Shown here: positions 25,819 to 33,541 of the stretch, one piece after another | Position numbering within the stretch: position 1 is the stretch's first letter | Layout: each line of letters starts with the position of its first letter | Assembly (NCBI RefSeq): GCF_001428745.1 | Contig: NZ_LMIO01000004.1 | Location: 248,001 to 312,000, forward strand | Direction: 5' to 3' | Length of the DNA stretch: 64,000 bases | Source: Leifsonia sp. Root227 | GTDB lineage: Bacteria; Actinomycetota; Actinomycetes; Actinomycetales; Microbacteriaceae | Notes under the pieces: generated by a model | Database searches by the model: none | Seen by the model: the letters and a program-made list of their open reading frames with translations, nothing else | Told to the model about the DNA's origin: nothing | Made by a program: the position numbers and the translations under genes

Positions 25819-25845
25819 TAATGTCCGCAGCAGCGAAACGGTTCC
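25819..25845 (-). promoter_or_regulatory. ECF-type promoter of the lipoprotein gene
   Basis: Read on the minus strand: GGAACCGTT (25845-25837), nine bases, CGGACATTA (25827-25819), identical in both boxes and spacing to 25161-25187. The leader to the GTG is about 50 nucleotides and contains the perfect palindrome CGATCCCGGGATCG at 25792-25805. Confidence 0.75.
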
Positions 25846-25865
25846 CGGCGGGCGGCGCCCCGTCC

Positions 25866-26936
25866 CTACTCCGCCATCACCAGGTCGATCCCGCCGTTCT
25901 CGCGCAGGGTGATCTTCGACACGGACAGGACGAACGGCTCGTCCGTCTCGCGCTGCGACACCGAGCCGTCGAACAGCGACTGCACGGTCACGGACAGGTG
26001 CGCTGCGCCAGCGGCGCGCGGCACCACCCAGCCGGTCTCGCCCGCCTGGATGCGCACGTCAGGGTACTGCGCGATCGACCAGGCAGGCAGGCCCTGCACC
26101 CTGTCGTCGATGACGGCGCCGAACGGGCATCCTGCCGGCTGCAGCACCTGTTGCTTGGCGCAGTCGTCGAGGAAGTCGTGGAGCTGCTTCTGCACGACGC
26201 TGACGAACGCGGTGTCGGGTTGCGCATCCACTGCCACTTGCACCCGCTGACCCGCGGCGGCGGCGAAGGTCACCGGCGTGGTCGTGAGGTAGCGCGAGCT
26301 GTGGCCGAGCGTGTAGTCGGACGGCGCGAACATCAGGTAGTCGGCGGAGACGGAGAACGCATCCGCCGGCTGCTTCTGCGCTGCCCGAGGTTCGAGGGTG
26401 TGGCCGGCGATCGTGAACGTGTCCGCGTGCTGGACCTGGACGTGCGCGACCGTCAGCGGTGTCTTCGCGAACTCCCAGAGCGGCAGGAAGCCGAGCACGG
26501 AGCCGGCCTGGCGGACGGTGAACTTCGCCGTCACAGGATGCCCGTCGGAGAGGGCGGCGACCTCCACCAGATGGTCTCCTGAGGCGAGCAGGTCGTCGCC
26601 GACCACGCGGATGCCGGTGAGGCGGGGAAGCACATCCGGCCGCAGGAGCTCGTGCGACGGCCGGGAGGGCAGGCCCTGCTTCGAGAGGGACGCAGGGGTC
26701 GGATTCGCGCCAGGCATGGCCAGCGCGGCGCGCACGTCGTGGGACGCGAGCGACTGCACGTACGAGGTGGCGAAGCCGGCCGGACTGTAGAACGCGCGCT
26801 GCACCGCCCCGACCGAGGCGACGAACGCGAGCACGAGCAGAACGGCGATGCCGGACCAGAGCAGGATCACGCGCATCCTGGGGCTGACTGCGGCGAGCGG
26901 GTGCGACGGTGCGCTGCCCGACTCATCCCCACTCAT
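25866..26936 (-). CDS. Unrecognised membrane-anchored extracellular protein
   Basis: This 356-residue protein has a short cytoplasmic N terminus, one membrane helix (about 22-44, VILLWSGIAVLLVLAFVAS) and a large extracellular region with two Cys residues close together (DDCAKQQVLQPAGC), likely disulfide-bonded. I recognise no enzyme motif or named family. An NTF2-like opening segment (SPAGFATSYVQSLASHDV) suggests a ligand-binding or scaffold role. The ATG has no convincing ribosome site. TAGGAT at 26948-26943 (minus strand) is six bases upstream, fitting a leaderless start. It lies just upstream of, and in line with, the ECF locus but carries no ECF motif. Confidence 0.7.
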   Translation of the reverse strand: MSGDESGSAPSHPLAAVSPRMRVILLWSGIAVLLVLAFVASVGAVQRAFYSPAGFATSYVQSLASHDVRAALAMPGANPTPASLSKQGLPSRPSHELLRPDVLPRLTGIRVVGDDLLASGDHLVEVAALSDGHPVTAKFTVRQAGSVLGFLPLWEFAKTPLTVAHVQVQHADTFTIAGHTLEPRAAQKQPADAFSVSADYLMFAPSDYTLGHSSRYLTTTPVTFAAAAGQRVQVAVDAQPDTAFVSVVQKQLHDFLDDCAKQQVLQPAGCPFGAVIDDRVQGLPAWSIAQYPDVRIQAGETGWVVPRAAGAAHLSVTVQSLFDGSVSQRETDEPFVLSVSKITLRENGGIDLVMAE

Positions 26937-27027
26937 GCCGCCATCCTATGGGCCTGTGGAGAACCGTCGCCCGAGCCCACGGCCGCGTTAGAGTAGTTCG
27001 GCAGGTCGCGCGACGGAAGGGATTCGG

Positions 27028-28317
27028 ATGGGCCGACTCTCCCTCACGCCCGAACAACAGCGAGTGTTCGAGCTGATCGAGCACACCCGCGAGCACGTCT
27101 TCGTCACCGGCCGCGCCGGCACGGGCAAATCGACGCTGCTCAACCATCTCTCCTGGAACACCGAGAAGTCGCTGGTCATCTCCGCGCCGACCGGGGTCGC
27201 GGCGCTGAACGTCGGCGGGCAGACCATCCACTCGCTGTTCCGCCTGCCGATCGGGGTCATCGCCGACCACGACATCGAGCAGAGCGCCGAGCTGCGCAAG
27301 CTGCTCAACAGCATCGACACGCTCGTGATCGACGAGGTCTCGATGGTCAACGCCGACCTGATGGATGCGGTCGACCGCAGCCTGCGGCAGGCCAGGCAGC
27401 GCAACAAGGAGCCGTTCGGCGGGGTCCAGGTGGTGCTCTTCGGCGATCCGTACCAGCTGGCGCCGGTGCCGGGCGACCCGGAGGAGCGCGCATACTTCGG
27501 CGACACCTACCGGTCGATGTGGTTCTTCGACGCCAAGGTGTGGGATGAAGCAGACCTCAAGATCGTGGAGCTGGTCGAGGTGCACCGCCAGCACGAGTCC
27601 GACTTCAAGTACATGCTGAACGCGGTGCGGCACGGCCAGGTGACCAAGGAGATCGCCGACCGCCTCAACGAGATGGGCGCGCGTCCGGCCCCGGACGATG
27701 GCACGATCACGCTGGCCACCCGCAACGACGCGGTCAACCGCATCAACGCGGAGGCGCTGCGCCGCCTGCCAGGCAGAGCCCTCACCGCGAAGGCGGAGGT
27801 CAGCGGCGACTTCGGCGGCCGCACGTACCCGGCGGACGAGACGCTGGAGCTGAAGGTCGGCGCGCAGGTGATGTTCCTCCGCAACGACGTCGGCCAGGGC
27901 GGGGAGGGCCCGCGCTGGGTCAACGGCACCATCGGCACGGTCACCCGCATCGACTCCAACGTCTATGTGGAGGTGGACGGCGAGATCCACGAGGTGGAAC
28001 CGGCGATCTGGGAGAAGTTCAAGTACTCGTACTCCGCCGCCACCAAGAAGCTCACCAAGGATGTGGTGGCCGAGTTCACGCAGTTTCCGCTGCGGCTGGC
28101 GTGGGCTGTCACCATCCACAAGTCGCAGGGCAAGACGTACGACTCGGCGGTGGTCGACCTCGGCCAGCGGGCGTTCAGCCCAGGGCAGACGTACGTGGCG
28201 CTCAGCCGCATCACGTCGCTGGACGGCCTGTACCTGTCCCGTCCGCTGCGGCCGAGCGACATCATGGTGGATGCGGACGTCGAACGATTCATGCGCACGA
28301 GGCCCAGGGAGGGCTGA
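27028..28317 (+). CDS. Pif1/RecD2-like superfamily 1B helicase
   Basis: This 429-residue 5'-3' DNA helicase has Walker A GRAGTGKS (28-35), a motif Ia-like APTGVAALNVGG, Walker B IDEVSM (101-106), motif III GDPYQLAPV and the C-terminal motifs VTIHKSQGKTYD and YVALSR. These are the signatures of the Pif1 branch. It would unwind forks, G-quadruplexes or R-loops. A GAAGGGA ribosome site precedes the ATG, and TAGAGT near 26990 may be its -10. It is followed after 41 bases by an FHA protein gene and may be cotranscribed with it. Confidence 0.88.
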   Translation: MGRLSLTPEQQRVFELIEHTREHVFVTGRAGTGKSTLLNHLSWNTEKSLVISAPTGVAALNVGGQTIHSLFRLPIGVIADHDIEQSAELRKLLNSIDTLVIDEVSMVNADLMDAVDRSLRQARQRNKEPFGGVQVVLFGDPYQLAPVPGDPEERAYFGDTYRSMWFFDAKVWDEADLKIVELVEVHRQHESDFKYMLNAVRHGQVTKEIADRLNEMGARPAPDDGTITLATRNDAVNRINAEALRRLPGRALTAKAEVSGDFGGRTYPADETLELKVGAQVMFLRNDVGQGGEGPRWVNGTIGTVTRIDSNVYVEVDGEIHEVEPAIWEKFKYSYSAATKKLTKDVVAEFTQFPLRLAWAVTIHKSQGKTYDSAVVDLGQRAFSPGQTYVALSRITSLDGLYLSRPLRPSDIMVDADVERFMRTRPREG

Positions 28318-28358
28318 GACGCGCGCTCACGGTGGAACTCACGCGACAGGAGACTGAC

Positions 28359-28712
28359 ATGGCGGTGACCTTCGTGCTCGACTTCAGTGACGGGCAGCAT
28401 GTGGAGACGAGCGGTAATGGTGTGATCGGGCGCAACCCTGCCGCCCACACGCCGGGGACAGAGCTGGACGACCCTGCTCACGCCGAGCTGATCACGGTCG
28501 AGGACGACGCCAAGTCGATCTCGCGGGCGCACCTGGCGTTCGGGCAGTACGACGGGATCTTCTGGGTGCTCGACCTCGGGTCGGCGAACGGCACCACGAT
28601 CGTCTACCCAGGCGACGGCGCGTACGCCTGCGACCCGAAGACGCGCCACGAGGTGGATCCAGGGTCGACGGTGCGCTTCGGCACAGGATCGTTCAAGCTG
28701 ACGCGCCGCTGA
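28359..28712 (+). CDS. FHA-domain protein
   Basis: This 117-residue protein consists only of an FHA phosphothreonine-binding domain. The landmarks are GVIGRNP, SISRAHL and DLGSANGTT, which supply the conserved Gly-Arg, Ser-x-x-His and Asn residues. It would read Ser/Thr kinase signalling, but no kinase is nearby. AGGAGA at 28348-28353 fixes the ATG. The gene ends in a set of phased CGCTGAC repeats. Confidence 0.88.
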   Translation: MAVTFVLDFSDGQHVETSGNGVIGRNPAAHTPGTELDDPAHAELITVEDDAKSISRAHLAFGQYDGIFWVLDLGSANGTTIVYPGDGAYACDPKTRHEVDPGSTVRFGTGSFKLTRR

Positions 28713-28745
28713 CCAGCCGCTGACGTGCGCTGACCGGCCGCTGAC
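28707..28745. repeat. Four helically phased CGCTGAC repeats
   Basis: CGCTGAC occurs at 28707, 28718, 28728 and 28739, with start-to-start steps of 11, 10 and 11 bases. The first copy contains the FHA stop codon. The array fills most of the gap between two convergent genes. Confidence 0.6.
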
Positions 28746-28774
28746 GCGGCGGCGGGGTGACGCGAGACGACGCT

Positions 28775-29422
28775 TCAGGCCGCGAGCTTGGCGGCCGCCA
28801 GGTCCTCGAAGAGCGCCGTGTTGAACGCGTATGCACGGATGACCTCGTCGATGACGCGGTCGCGCTCTGCGTCGTCCCAGTCGACCGCGTCGAGCTGGGC
28901 GCGGTAGACGTCCTTGAACTCGCGCGGCTTGGCGATCTCGGCGAACAGGTAGAAGCCGACGCCGTTCGTCTCGAAGCCGAACTGACGCTGCATCAGCGTG
29001 CGGATGATCTGGCCGCCTGACAGGTCGCCGAGATAGCGCGTGTAGTGGTGCGCGATGAAACCGCCTGGCCAGTCCTGGCCGACCTCGTGGATGCGCGCCA
29101 CATACCGGATCGTCGTCGGCAGCGGGGCGATCTGGTCGCGCCAGTCGTCGCCGAGCAGGAACGCCAGGTCGGCCTCGATGGCCGGCAGACGCGTGAGCTT
29201 CGGCGTGATGAACGCGGCCGCCACCGGATCGGCGGCCATGCGTGCCGCGACCGCCTCCAGGGCGTCGTAGATGAAGTAGTGCTGGGCGACGAGAGCGATG
29301 TAGTCGTCCCTGCTGCCCTTCCCCGACATCAGGTCCTGCATGAAGCCTGCACCCTCGCTTGAGCCGTGGTCGGTCCTGGTCCGTTCGCGGAGTGCCTGGG
29401 AGAAGGGGATGATTGCTGCCAC
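28775..29422 (-). CDS. hmuO: Heme oxygenase (biliverdin-producing)
   Basis: This 215-residue enzyme opens heme to biliverdin, CO and iron. His19 in RTRTDH is the proximal heme ligand, and HHYTRYLGDLSGGQII is the distal-helix signature. Length and sequence fit the HmuO class of actinobacteria used to win iron from heme. The GTG follows a modest GGAG. Two overlapping DtxR-like boxes with a TACACT -10 lie upstream (29454-29487), so iron should repress it. No heme transporter is adjacent. Confidence 0.93.
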   Translation of the reverse strand: MAAIIPFSQALRERTRTDHGSSEGAGFMQDLMSGKGSRDDYIALVAQHYFIYDALEAVAARMAADPVAAAFITPKLTRLPAIEADLAFLLGDDWRDQIAPLPTTIRYVARIHEVGQDWPGGFIAHHYTRYLGDLSGGQIIRTLMQRQFGFETNGVGFYLFAEIAKPREFKDVYRAQLDAVDWDDAERDRVIDEVIRAYAFNTALFEDLAAAKLAA

Positions 29423-29453
29423 GATGCTCCAGCCGGTCGGTGATCTTCAGGAG

Positions 29454-29482
29454 TTAGGGTTACCTAACGAAGGGTGCCCTAA
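29454..29482 (-). promoter_or_regulatory. DtxR/IdeR-type iron boxes upstream of heme oxygenase
   Basis: On the minus strand, CTTCGTTAGGTAACCCTAA (29472-29454) matches about 13 of 19 positions of the DtxR consensus TWAGGTTAGSCTAACCTWA. An overlapping weaker site begins TTAGGGCACCCTTCG at 29482. A -10-like TACACT (29487-29482) places the transcription start within the boxes, suitable for repression by iron-loaded regulator. Confidence 0.65.
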
Positions 29483-29517
29483 GTGTATGGCAGCGACCAG
29501 GGGAAAAGCCACCCGGG

Positions 29518-30060
29518 TCAGTGATGCCCCTCGTGCTGGAGGTGCACATCCACTGCGGCGACACCCGCATCCGTGAGGCCGAGGGCCGGGATGGTGACCG
29601 CGCAGACGGCCGCAGCGCTGAGCAGCAGGGCCAGCACGAAGCGGAGCGCTCCTGCGTTGGCGGTGACAGGCTTCGCGCGGCGGAGCACCACGGCGATCGT
29701 GCCGGCGACCGCGACGTCGAGGAGTGCGGCCACGCCGAGCGGCAGCGGGGACAGAGCCAGGATCGTCCCTGCCTCCGAGGTGGCCCCGACGGTCGCGACG
29801 ACCGCCCAGGCTCCGACGGGCACGAGCGCGGCGACGAGGGCCGCGCGGAAGAAGGGCGGACGGTCGCGGAGGAAGGCCGCGACCGCCCACCCGAGCTCCG
29901 CGGCCGCGAACGTCGCGAGGACGATCGCGGCCGGGAGGGGTGCGCTGGCGGCCAGCGCTGCGTGCAGCAGCCCGGCCCCCAGCGCCGCCACGGCGAGCCA
30001 GGCGCGGGTGACCGCCGAAACGGGCACACCCGTGGCCTCCCCCACAGCTACCCCGGTCAT
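29518..30060 (-). CDS. Unrecognised small membrane protein with His-containing tail
   Basis: This 180-residue hydrophobic protein has about five predicted helices rich in Ala and Val, ending in a short tail VDVHLQHEGHH. I recognise no family. A GTG at 30069 and a longer frame exist upstream, but the ATG at 30060 leaves 22 bases after the DUF4383 stop and a reasonable GGTGAG spacing. It probably forms an operon with the DUF4383 gene. The end histidines could bind metal, which is only a suggestion. Confidence 0.6.
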   Translation of the reverse strand: MTGVAVGEATGVPVSAVTRAWLAVAALGAGLLHAALAASAPLPAAIVLATFAAAELGWAVAAFLRDRPPFFRAALVAALVPVGAWAVVATVGATSEAGTILALSPLPLGVAALLDVAVAGTIAVVLRRAKPVTANAGALRFVLALLLSAAAVCAVTIPALGLTDAGVAAVDVHLQHEGHH

Positions 30061-30082
30061 GGTGCTCACCGTGGCGCGTCGG

Positions 30083-30496
30083 TCAGGCGACGGCCGAGGA
30101 CGAGCGCACGGTCTTCTCGGCGCCGAGACCGACACCGAGGAGCACGATCGCGCTCACGAGGTGCAGGAAGTGGTCCGGCGTGTTCAGGGCGAGGATGTTC
30201 GCCCCGGTACCGACCAGGAAGAAGCCGACGATGCCGAGCAGCAGGTACACCGCGCCGACCGTCGTGTTCACGGCCTTGGCTGCCGCCACCCTGGTGAGTC
30301 CGGCGATGAGCAGAGCCGCGCCGATCAGCAGGTGGGCGATGTTGTGCAGCGGGTTGACCTCGAAGATGCCGAGGATCAGTCCGCCCTTGGTGGCGACGAA
30401 GCCGACGCCTCCTGTGTATGCGAAGCCGAGCAGGCCGACGACGAGATAGACAGCGCCGAAGATCGTCGCGACCAGGCGGTTGGGTGATGTGCGCAT
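30083..30496 (-). CDS. DUF4383 four-helix membrane protein
   Basis: This 137-residue protein has four helices. The conserved block FEVNPLHNIAHLLIGAALL, with the second half NTPDHFLHLVSAIVLLGVG repeating the pattern, is the mark of DUF4383 proteins of actinobacteria. AGGAGGA precedes the ATG. Function unknown. It lies upstream of the small membrane gene at 29518-30060 on the same strand. Confidence 0.8.
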   Translation of the reverse strand: MRTSPNRLVATIFGAVYLVVGLLGFAYTGGVGFVATKGGLILGIFEVNPLHNIAHLLIGAALLIAGLTRVAAAKAVNTTVGAVYLLLGIVGFFLVGTGANILALNTPDHFLHLVSAIVLLGVGLGAEKTVRSSSAVA

Positions 30497-30578
30497 TTCG
30501 TTCCTCCTAGTGGGCGGCGCGGCTGTCGCAGCGCCTCATCCACGTGTTCGGAGGGTGCGGAGGAACGGATTGGTCGCG

Positions 30579-30881
30579 CTATTCGGAGCGCGGCTCGATG
30601 CCGAGCGTGCGACACGCCGAACGGTAGAGCAGGACGACGGCTTTCCGGATGTCCGCACGCTCGGCCACCGGGATCGTCCACGGGATGCGCAGCTCGATGG
30701 CGGTGGCGGAATCGGCCGTGCTGACGCTCCACACCCCGCCGTCCGCATCCAGTGCCGTCATGGTTGCTGCTGCCGCGTCCGGCGCGCCGTTCGCGCGCAC
30801 GATCACGAGGTTGTCGTCCGTGTGGTCGCTGTTCATGTGGCGGAGGACGGCGTCGACGACCTCGGGAGGAAAGCTCTGCAT
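30579..30881 (-). CDS. DUF2470 domain protein
   Basis: This 100-residue protein is a stand-alone DUF2470 domain. VVDAVLRHMNSDHTDDNLVI is the conserved N-terminal helix with the MNxDH motif, followed by a small beta sheet. The domain also forms the C-terminal part of HugZ-type heme-utilisation proteins, and heme oxygenase is about 1.2 kb away, so a heme or iron link is possible. The ATG has no ribosome site. TACGAT at 30893-30888 (minus strand) lies six bases upstream. Confidence 0.75.
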   Translation of the reverse strand: MQSFPPEVVDAVLRHMNSDHTDDNLVIVRANGAPDAAAATMTALDADGGVWSVSTADSATAIELRIPWTIPVAERADIRKAVVLLYRSACRTLGIEPRSE

Positions 30882-30966
30882 GCCTCGATCGTATGCTGCA
30901 CGGACCGCCCCCCATCAGCGGTTAGAATCCTTGGACCAGGGACAACGATCCATCGGGGGATGGCAG

Positions 30967-32238
30967 ATGCGGCGACGAGCGAGCGGGGCGAGACGGTTCA
31001 CCGTCGTCGCTGTGGCGAGCGTCATCGCCCTGATCCTCACGGCGTGCACCCCCAACGCCGGCGCGACCTCGGATCTCCCCCAGCAGGTCGCAGGCGGTTT
31101 CTCCTCCGACGTCTCCGGCAAGCTCAAAGCGGCCGTGACCGACGCGATGAAGCAGGCGGGCGCCTCCGGTGCGATGGTCGGCGTGTGGGCGCCATGGGCC
31201 GGCAGCTGGACGGCCGGTCTCGGCACCACGACGCTGAAGGGCTCGACGCCCGTCACGGCGAACATGACGTTCCGGATCGCGCAGAACACGATGCCGATGA
31301 CCTGCAGCGTTCTGCTCTCCCTGGTCGATGCAGGCAAGGTCGAGCTGGACGACGCGCTCACGAAGTGGCTGCCTGGCATGGTCGGGGTCGACGGCGTCAC
31401 GCTGCGCGAACTGTGCCAGAACACGTCCGGCATCGGCGACTATCAGGGCCAGCTCAACTCGATCTTCCTCAACAACCCCACCAGGCAGTGGCCGGCGCTC
31501 GAGCTCGCCAGCGACGGCCTCGCCACCCAGCCGTTCGGCAAGCCTGGCGAGAAGCTCGGGGTCTCGTCGACCAACTTCGTCCTGCTCGGCATGGCCCTCG
31601 AGAACGCCACGGGCAAGAGCTGGCAGGACCTCTACTCCAGCTACATCTTCTCCAGGCTCGGGATGCAGTCCAGCTCGTACCCCGGGTCGTCGCAGCTCAC
31701 CGTGCCCGGCGCGCATCCGACCGGGTACTCGGTAGGCATCGACGCCGCTGGGGCCGTGGTGTGCACACCGATGCGGGATGTGACGGAGCTCTCGAACTCG
31801 ATGGGCTGGACCGCATCCGGTGTCGTCTCGAACGTCCCGGACCTGAAGGCGTACGTGCAGGCGCTCGCGACCGGTTCCCTGCTGTCGAAGGCATCGGCGA
31901 AGGCGCAGGCGACCGGCATCCCGAACGGCTCGGACTGGCAGAAGTACGGGCTCGGGATGCAGATCCTGGGTCCGCTGCGCGGCAGCGCAGGCGCCATGCC
32001 TGGCTACCTGTCGGCGATGTACAGCGACCCGACGTCCGGGCTCACGATCGTCGTCGCTCTCAACAACTCGACGCCTGGACCGGCGTTCGCGCAGTACCTG
32101 GCGCAGCGGCTCGCGTCGATCGCGTCCAAGGCGCCCGCGAAGGTGAAGGGCGCGAAGGTCGTCGCCGGTCTTCCATGGTCCGAGGCGCAGATGACAGAGG
32201 CGATGGGCAAGACGGTGCCCTGCCCGCCCGCCAAGTAG
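30967..32238 (+). CDS. Serine-hydrolase (beta-lactamase class C) fold lipoprotein without catalytic residues
   Basis: This 423-residue protein has a lipobox ILTAC (Cys27) and the overall layout of the beta-lactamase/DD-peptidase family (FRIAQNTMPMT, LRELCQNTSGIGDY, LGMALENATGKSW, GAMPGYLSAMY). All three catalytic motifs are changed: the SxxK site reads Q106-N-T-M109, the YxN site reads V199-S-S201, and the HxG/KTG triad reads S-A-G. It is therefore probably a non-enzymatic binding protein at the outer face of the membrane. TAGAAT near 30924 may be its -10. It stands between unrelated genes. Confidence 0.8.
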   Translation: MRRRASGARRFTVVAVASVIALILTACTPNAGATSDLPQQVAGGFSSDVSGKLKAAVTDAMKQAGASGAMVGVWAPWAGSWTAGLGTTTLKGSTPVTANMTFRIAQNTMPMTCSVLLSLVDAGKVELDDALTKWLPGMVGVDGVTLRELCQNTSGIGDYQGQLNSIFLNNPTRQWPALELASDGLATQPFGKPGEKLGVSSTNFVLLGMALENATGKSWQDLYSSYIFSRLGMQSSSYPGSSQLTVPGAHPTGYSVGIDAAGAVVCTPMRDVTELSNSMGWTASGVVSNVPDLKAYVQALATGSLLSKASAKAQATGIPNGSDWQKYGLGMQILGPLRGSAGAMPGYLSAMYSDPTSGLTIVVALNNSTPGPAFAQYLAQRLASIASKAPAKVKGAKVVAGLPWSEAQMTEAMGKTVPCPPAK

Positions 32239-32274
32239 CGGTCAGCGGGTAGCGGTCGGCCAGCTGGTTCGCGC

Positions 32275-32658
32275 TCAGGCTCCTGCGAGGGCGGCGAGTT
32301 CGGCCTGCACGGGGAACACGTCGTCGTCGAGCACGAGCTGCAGCCCTGCGCCCGTCGCGCGGTTCACCAGCACGGGAGCGGCGAGGTTCACCGTGCTGCC
32401 CTCGCGCGACGGAGTGACGACGACGAGCGCCAGCACCTCCTCGGCCGTGGTGACGCCGAGGTCGGCGGCCCTGTCGTCCGGCAGCTCCGGCGAGTATCCG
32501 GGCAGGTGCCTGGCCGCGTCGATCGTGAACAGCCGGATCTCCGGTCGCTCAGACGCCTGCAGCGTGTACAGGCCGTCCGCGCCTGCGACGGCGGTGAGCT
32601 CGAAGTCGACGAGCGGCTCCAGGCCGGGAGGCGGTGCGATGAAGCTGACGGCGCTCAT
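32275..32658 (-). CDS. fliW: Flagellar assembly factor FliW
   Basis: This 127-residue FliW binds flagellin and, in Bacillus, releases or antagonises CsrA to balance flagellin synthesis. The landmarks are the FTIDAARHLPGYSPELP segment and NLAAPVLVNRATGAGLQL, the family core. It is the last gene of flgN-flgK-flgL-fliW and overlaps the flgL stop by 4 bp. CsrA is encoded at the other end of the same island, so the FliW-CsrA circuit is likely intact. Confidence 0.9.
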   Translation of the reverse strand: MSAVSFIAPPPGLEPLVDFELTAVAGADGLYTLQASERPEIRLFTIDAARHLPGYSPELPDDRAADLGVTTAEEVLALVVVTPSREGSTVNLAAPVLVNRATGAGLQLVLDDDVFPVQAELAALAGA

Positions 32659-33539
32659 CGGAGGAAGTCCATCAGCGTCGGCTGCAGCACGCGTGCCGTG
32701 ACGGCGATCGCGGTCTGGTAGTTCACATCCTGGGTCTTCAGGTCGAGGAGGACCTTGCTGAGGTCGACGTCCTCGATGCTGGAACGCTGGCTCTCGAGCG
32801 AGGTGGAGTTGAGGGCGAGCGTGTCCTTCGCCTTGTCGATGCGGGTCTGACGCCCGCCGATCTCCGCGTGTTCTCCCACGATGGCCTTCATCCGATCGTC
32901 GATCTCCCCGAGCCGCGGCCCCGTGTTCACTCCCGTGCGCAGGTCGCTCACGGTGTTGTCGATGAGCGCGAACACCGAGGATGCGCCGACGCCGAACACG
33001 GCGGACCCGTCGGAGTCGACACGCACGGTCGAATCCGGGCCGACGCTGCGATCGACTGTACTCCCGGCGACGCCGGTGAACGAGTAGTCCGGCTGGAAGG
33101 CGACACCGGCGTTCGAGTTGCCTGCGAACACATTCCGTCCGAGGTATGTAGTGTTCGCGAGCGACAGCAGGCTCTTCTTCAGACCGTCCAGCTCGGTGGC
33201 GACCGACTCCTTCGCCTCCGGAGACAGTGCGCCGTCGTTGGATCCCTGCACCGTGAGGTCGCGCACCCTGCGCATGATCGCCTCCACGGAGGTGAGGGTG
33301 GAGTCTGCCGTGCTGAGCCAGGCGTCGCCGTTGTCGGCGTTGCGCGCGTACTGCGCGTTGGCAGCCTGGTCGGAGCGGACGCTGAGGGCGCTCGCCGTGG
33401 CCGTCGGGTCGTCCGACGGCTTGGTGATGAGGCGCCTGCTCGTCGCCTGATCGTAGAGCGCTGCCTGCCGCTGCAGGCTCGCCTGCAGGTTGTTCTGCGC
33501 GTTGAGCGTCTGGGTCGCGTTCGTCACACGGGTGAACAC
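32655..33539 (-). CDS. flgL: Hook-filament junction protein FlgL
   Basis: This 294-residue flagellin-like protein (HAP3) joins hook and filament. The N-terminal D0/D1 helices (MFTRVTNATQTLNAQNNLQA) and the C-terminal segment LDLKTQDVNYQTAIAVTARV show the FlgL pattern. The GTG at 33539 follows GGGAGGT 4-10 bases upstream. It lies 2 bases beyond the flgK stop. Longer readings of this frame run antisense through flgK and are not real. Confidence 0.92.
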   Translation of the reverse strand: MFTRVTNATQTLNAQNNLQASLQRQAALYDQATSRRLITKPSDDPTATASALSVRSDQAANAQYARNADNGDAWLSTADSTLTSVEAIMRRVRDLTVQGSNDGALSPEAKESVATELDGLKKSLLSLANTTYLGRNVFAGNSNAGVAFQPDYSFTGVAGSTVDRSVGPDSTVRVDSDGSAVFGVGASSVFALIDNTVSDLRTGVNTGPRLGEIDDRMKAIVGEHAEIGGRQTRIDKAKDTLALNSTSLESQRSSIEDVDLSKVLLDLKTQDVNYQTAIAVTARVLQPTLMDFLR

Positions 33540-33541
33540 GG

